DNA from: CAZXNF01 sp050741255
GTDB taxonomy: Bacteria > Pseudomonadota > Gammaproteobacteria > Burkholderiales > SG8-41
DNA length: 9,678 bases
Assembly (NCBI GenBank): GCA_050741255.1
Contig: JBOIEQ010000160.1
Coordinates: forward strand, 1-9,678
Direction of reading: 5' to 3'
Shown here: piece after piece, positions 6,528 to 9,678 of the stretch
How the letters are laid out: every line of letters starts with the position of its first letter
Position numbering within the stretch: the first letter of the stretch is position 1
Made by a program: the position numbers and the translations under genes
Notes under the pieces: model-generated
Told to the model about the DNA's origin: nothing
Database searches by the model: none
What the model saw: the letters and a program-made list of their open reading frames with translations, nothing else

Positions 6528-8765
6528 GTGCTTCCCGTAATTTCAGCCCAACGCGACGCCATGGCGTCCGATCCCGATGCGAATCCGGGAGCGGCGGAGG
6601 GTGATGTCGGCCGTATCCAGGCGGAGCTGACCGAGAAGGAGCGCATCCTTTCGCTCCTGATGGACAACCTGGAGGGCATGGTCTACCGCTGTCTCGACGA
6701 CGCGCACTGGACCATGCAGTTCGTGAGCGCGGGTGCGCTGGCGCTGACTGGCTACGAGCCGGGCGAGCTCGTCGGCAACGCCGTCATCGCCTTCGAGCAG
6801 CTCGAGCACCCGGACGACCGCGTGCGGGTGCGCGCGGCGGTCTACGCCGGCCTGAAGGAACAGCGGCGCTTCCAGATCGAGTATCGCATCCAGTGCCGCG
6901 ACGGCAGCGTGAAGTGGGTCATGGAGCGCGGTTCGGGCGTGTTCGATGAGACGGGCACACTCGTCGCCATTGAGGGCTTCATCGAGGACATCACCGAGCA
7001 CCGCCTGTCCATAGACGCGCTGCGCGAGACCGAGCGCCACTTCCGCAGCATTTTCGAGCACGCCACCGAGGGCATATTCCAGACCACCCCGGACGGCCGC
7101 TACCTGAACGTCAATCCGGCGCTGGCGCGCATCTACGGCTATGACTCTCCGCGGGAACTGATGGACGTCGTCGGCGACATCGGCCGCCAGGTCTATGTCG
7201 AGCCGAAACGGCGCGACGAGTTCGTGGGGCTGCTGCAGGAATACGGATCGGTTGCGAACTTCGTCTCCGAGATCTTCCGCAAGGACGGCAGCAAAATCTG
7301 GGTGGCCGAGAACGCGCGGGTGGTGCGCGGCGAGCGTGACGAGATCCAGCACTTCGAAGGCACGGTGGTGGACGTGAGCGCGACCAAGCGCTACGAGGAG
7401 GAACTGGTCCACCTGGCCAACCACGATGCGCTGACCAGCCTGCCCAACCGCATCATGCTGAACGACCGCCTGCGGCAGATGCTGCTGCACGCCACCCGCG
7501 GCAACACCGTGGTGGCGGTGGCCTTCGTCGATCTCGACAACTTCAAGCTGGTGAACGACAGCCTCGGCCACAACGTCGGCGACCAGCTCCTGATGACGAT
7601 GGCCGAGCGCATGCAGGCCTGCCTGCGCGAGACCGACACCGTCGCGCGGCTGGGTGGCGACGAATTCGTGCTGCTGCTCTCGGGCGAGCGGCGCGGCGAG
7701 GCGATGGGCGCGGTGATCCGGCGCGTGCTGACAGAGATCTGCGCGCCGTGTTCGGTGGACGGTCACGAACTGAACGTCAGCGCCTCGATCGGCATCGCGG
7801 TGTTCCCGCGTGACGGACGGGACGTGGGGACGCTCCTCAAGAATGCCGACACCGCGATGTATCGCGCCAAGGAAAACGGGCGCAACAATTTCCAGTTCTA
7901 CACCGCGGAGATGAACGCCGCGGTCAACGTGCGGATCGAGACCGAGGCCAGCCTGCGGCGCGCGGTCGAGCGCAACGAGTTCGTGCTGCATTTCCAGCCC
8001 AAGGTGGACCTCGGCACCCGCCGCATCGTGGGCAGCGAGGCGCTGATCCGCTGGCAACATCCGCAACTGGGGCTGGTCGGTCCGCTGGACTTCATCGGCA
8101 TCGCGGAGGAAACGGGGCTGATCGTGCCGATCGGGGAATGGGTGCTCAATGCCGCCTGCGCCTACAACCAGTCGTTGCAGGATGCAGGGCTGCCGCCGCT
8201 GCGCGTCGCGGTCAACCTGTCGGCGCGCCAGTTCCGCGGCCACAACATCACCGGCACGGTGCGCCGTGCGCTCGCGCACTCGGGCATGCTGCCCAAGTGG
8301 CTGGAGCTGGAACTGACCGAAAGCGTGGTCATGCACGATGCCGGCAACCTGATCTCGACGCTGGAAGATCTCGCCAGCATCGGCTGCAAGCTGTCGGTGG
8401 ACGATTTCGGCACGGGCTACTCGAGCCTGTCCTATCTCAAGCGCTTCCCGGTCGCTAATCTCAAAATCGACAAGTCCTTCGTGCGGGACATCACGACGGA
8501 CGCCGATGACGCGGCAATCGTCAAGGCCATCATCGTGCTGGGCCATAGCCTGGAGTTGTCGGTCACGGCCGAGGGCGTAGAGAACGAAGGGCAGCTGCGT
8601 TTCCTCGCCAAGAACGGCTGCGACGAGGTGCAGGGCAACTATTTCGGCGAGGCGATGCCGGGCGCCGACCTGCAGGCGCTGCTGCAGGCGCAACTCGCGC
8701 CGTCCGATGCGACGCTCGACGGGCGCGACGTCAAGTTCAATTCGCCGCTGACGGACCGCCGCTAG
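6528..8765 (+). CDS. PAS-PAS-GGDEF-EAL cyclic-di-GMP diguanylate cyclase/phosphodiesterase
   Basis: A cytosolic signalling enzyme with no membrane segment. Residue numbers here count from the upstream ATG at 6444; the preferred GTG 6528 is residue 29, giving 745 residues. Order: a short linker, PAS1 with PAC (about 70-186, ending GFIEDITEHR), PAS2 (about 197-314, ending VVDVSATKRYEEEL), GGDEF (about 320-487) and EAL (about 500-745). The cyclase motif is intact as GGDEF (404-408), with a canonical inhibitory site RETD (395-398) five residues before it. The phosphodiesterase residues are also intact: EALIRW (532-537), N591 in NLSARQF, LELTES (622-627), DDFGTGYSSL (653-662), K677 in KIDKSF, E710 in TAEGVE and Q730. 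Both activities are therefore possible; in such proteins the GGDEF half often regulates the EAL half. The PAS ligand cannot be read from the sequence. The gene stands alone, and its last 29 bp overlap the convergent OsmC gene. Confidence 0.95.
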   Translation: MLPVISAQRDAMASDPDANPGAAEGDVGRIQAELTEKERILSLLMDNLEGMVYRCLDDAHWTMQFVSAGALALTGYEPGELVGNAVIAFEQLEHPDDRVRVRAAVYAGLKEQRRFQIEYRIQCRDGSVKWVMERGSGVFDETGTLVAIEGFIEDITEHRLSIDALRETERHFRSIFEHATEGIFQTTPDGRYLNVNPALARIYGYDSPRELMDVVGDIGRQVYVEPKRRDEFVGLLQEYGSVANFVSEIFRKDGSKIWVAENARVVRGERDEIQHFEGTVVDVSATKRYEEELVHLANHDALTSLPNRIMLNDRLRQMLLHATRGNTVVAVAFVDLDNFKLVNDSLGHNVGDQLLMTMAERMQACLRETDTVARLGGDEFVLLLSGERRGEAMGAVIRRVLTEICAPCSVDGHELNVSASIGIAVFPRDGRDVGTLLKNADTAMYRAKENGRNNFQFYTAEMNAAVNVRIETEASLRRAVERNEFVLHFQPKVDLGTRRIVGSEALIRWQHPQLGLVGPLDFIGIAEETGLIVPIGEWVLNAACAYNQSLQDAGLPPLRVAVNLSARQFRGHNITGTVRRALAHSGMLPKWLELELTESVVMHDAGNLISTLEDLASIGCKLSVDDFGTGYSSLSYLKRFPVANLKIDKSFVRDITTDADDAAIVKAIIVLGHSLELSVTAEGVENEGQLRFLAKNGCDEVQGNYFGEAMPGADLQALLQAQLAPSDATLDGRDVKFNSPLTDRR

Positions 8766-9678
8766 CGGTTCCCGCCGTTCCCGCAGGCGCACCGGGCGCC
8801 ACCTGGCGCGTAACCACCGACACTTCCGAGTGGAGGGTGCGGTGCACCGGGCACTTGTCGGCGATCTCCATCAGTTTCGCGCGCTGCGCGTCGTCGAGCG
8901 CGCCCTCCAGCGTGATGTCGCGTTCGATGCGGTCGATTTTCCCTTCCCTGGTTTCGCAGTCCGCGCAGTCCGCGCAGTCCTGCGCGTGGATCTTCGCGTG
9001 GCGCAGGCGCACGCGGACACGGTCCAGGGGCAGTTTCCTGAGATCGGCGTACAGCCGCACAGTCATGGCGGTGCAGGCGCCCAATGCCGCGAGCAGAAGG
9101 TCGTAGGGCGAGGGGCCGGTGTCATCGCCCCCGGCGGCGACCGGTTCATCCGCGCGCAGATGGTGCGGTCCCATCGCGATGGCCTGCGTGAACTTGCCTT
9201 CGCGGGTTTCGGCGACGACGACCTCGCCCGCGGCGGCCCGCACGCTGTCGTCCGCGACCACACCCACGTAGCGTGATGCCCACGCTGCCAGCACCTCGGC
9301 GATGTACAGCGCATCGGCCTTGCGCGTGACCAGGTGATCCGCGTCGTCCAGCGAAACGAAACTCTTGGGGTGTTTCGCCGCAAGGAAGATCTGCGCCGCA
9401 TTGTCGATGCTGACCAAGGTGTCGCGAGGCGAATGGAAGACGATCAGCGCCTTGCGCAGATTTCCGATTGCTTCGGCGTTGCTCGTCTGCGCGAGGTCGT
9501 CCAGCAACTGCTGCTTGATGCGGAAGCGGCGGCCGGCCAGGTCGATCTCGGCTTCACCCTTCGCGGCGAGACCGGCGGCCGCGGGGGCGAGCAGGTGCCG
9601 GATGTGGTCCGGCTCGAAGGGCGCGGCGATGGTCGCCACCGCGAGCGCCTCGGGGATGCGGTGCGCGGCCGCCAGCAC
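8737..9678 (-). CDS. alpha/beta hydrolase-OsmC fusion protein (5' end outside the window)
   Basis: 313 residues are visible, and the N-terminus is cut by the right edge. The first codon seen (GTG, Val of VLAAAHRIPEA) is most likely internal, because in this family that stretch follows the nucleophile Ser motif. Residues 1 to about 135 are the C-terminal half of an alpha/beta hydrolase, with the probable triad Asp86 in HSPRDTLV and His115 in DADHLV. Residues about 145-292 form an OsmC/Ohr domain with both redox cysteines: Cys202 in ALGACTAMT and Cys276 in DKCPVHRT. OsmC proteins reduce organic hydroperoxides; the role of the attached hydrolase is not established. A distinctive DCADCADCE cluster (Cys235, 238, 241) comes from a short tandem repeat. 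The last 20-odd residues are a Gly/Ala/Pro-rich tail beyond the domain, and the final codons overlap the GGDEF-EAL gene. Confidence 0.92.
   Translation of the reverse strand: MLAAAHRIPEALAVATIAAPFEPDHIRHLLAPAAAGLAAKGEAEIDLAGRRFRIKQQLLDDLAQTSNAEAIGNLRKALIVFHSPRDTLVSIDNAAQIFLAAKHPKSFVSLDDADHLVTRKADALYIAEVLAAWASRYVGVVADDSVRAAAGEVVVAETREGKFTQAIAMGPHHLRADEPVAAGGDDTGPSPYDLLLAALGACTAMTVRLYADLRKLPLDRVRVRLRHAKIHAQDCADCADCETREGKIDRIERDITLEGALDDAQRAKLMEIADKCPVHRTLHSEVSVVTRQVAPGAPAGTAGTASGGPSAAN
8956..8980 (-). repeat. 9-bp tandem repeat (2.8 copies) in the OsmC domain coding sequence
   Basis: On the plus strand gcagtccgc occurs at 8956-8964 and 8965-8973, followed by gcagtcc at 8974-8980. The unit is a multiple of three and encodes Asp-Cys-Ala, producing the DCADCADC run. 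It looks like a slippage duplication that kept the reading frame. Confidence 0.85.

Noticed and set aside
6543..8792. A 749-codon minus-strand open frame antisense to the GGDEF-EAL gene
   Set aside because: Composition (many His, Arg, Gln, Val) is that of a complement frame, and the plus-strand protein is unambiguous.

Overview
The window is GC-rich, densely coding DNA of ordinary chromosomal character. It suggests a free-living proteobacterium, most likely a gammaproteobacterium. The Kup protein is close to the enterobacterial type, the PAS-GGDEF-EAL architecture and the hydrolase-OsmC fusion are common in that phylum, and spacing is tight with good Shine-Dalgarno sites. The exact genus cannot be read from this sequence. 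I see no tRNA, rRNA, CRISPR array, insertion sequence, phage gene or attachment site.

Layout from left to right. Bases 1-165 hold a possible gene tail (to 62) and an AT-rich leader with a candidate promoter. Bases 166-2067 (+) encode Kup, a 12-TM K+/H+ symporter whose start codon is unclear. After a gap of only 7 bp comes a convergent three-gene operon on the minus strand, transcribed from 6333 down to 2075. It encodes a LolD-like ABC ATPase, a 10-TM double-FtsX permease (ATGA overlap with the ATPase gene) and an exported AttH/CrtC-like double-lipocalin protein (6-bp gap). The divergent intergenic region 6334-6527 separates this operon from a PAS-PAS-GGDEF-EAL cyclic-di-GMP enzyme (6528-8765, +) with every recognisable catalytic motif intact. 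Its 3' end overlaps, tail to tail by 29 bp, a minus-strand gene for an alpha/beta-hydrolase-OsmC fusion whose 5' end lies beyond the right edge.

The only obvious multi-gene unit is the ABC transporter plus lipocalin operon. It resembles the attEFGH-type neighbourhood and probably moves a lipid or other hydrophobic molecule across or out of the inner membrane, with the lipocalin as periplasmic partner; its substrate is not known. The other genes look like independent housekeeping or stress functions: potassium uptake, c-di-GMP signalling and peroxide or thiol defence. I found no convincing wholly new system. The points most worth a second look are the ABC-lipocalin operon, the Kup start region, the duplicated Cys motif in the OsmC fusion and the two tight convergent junctions.
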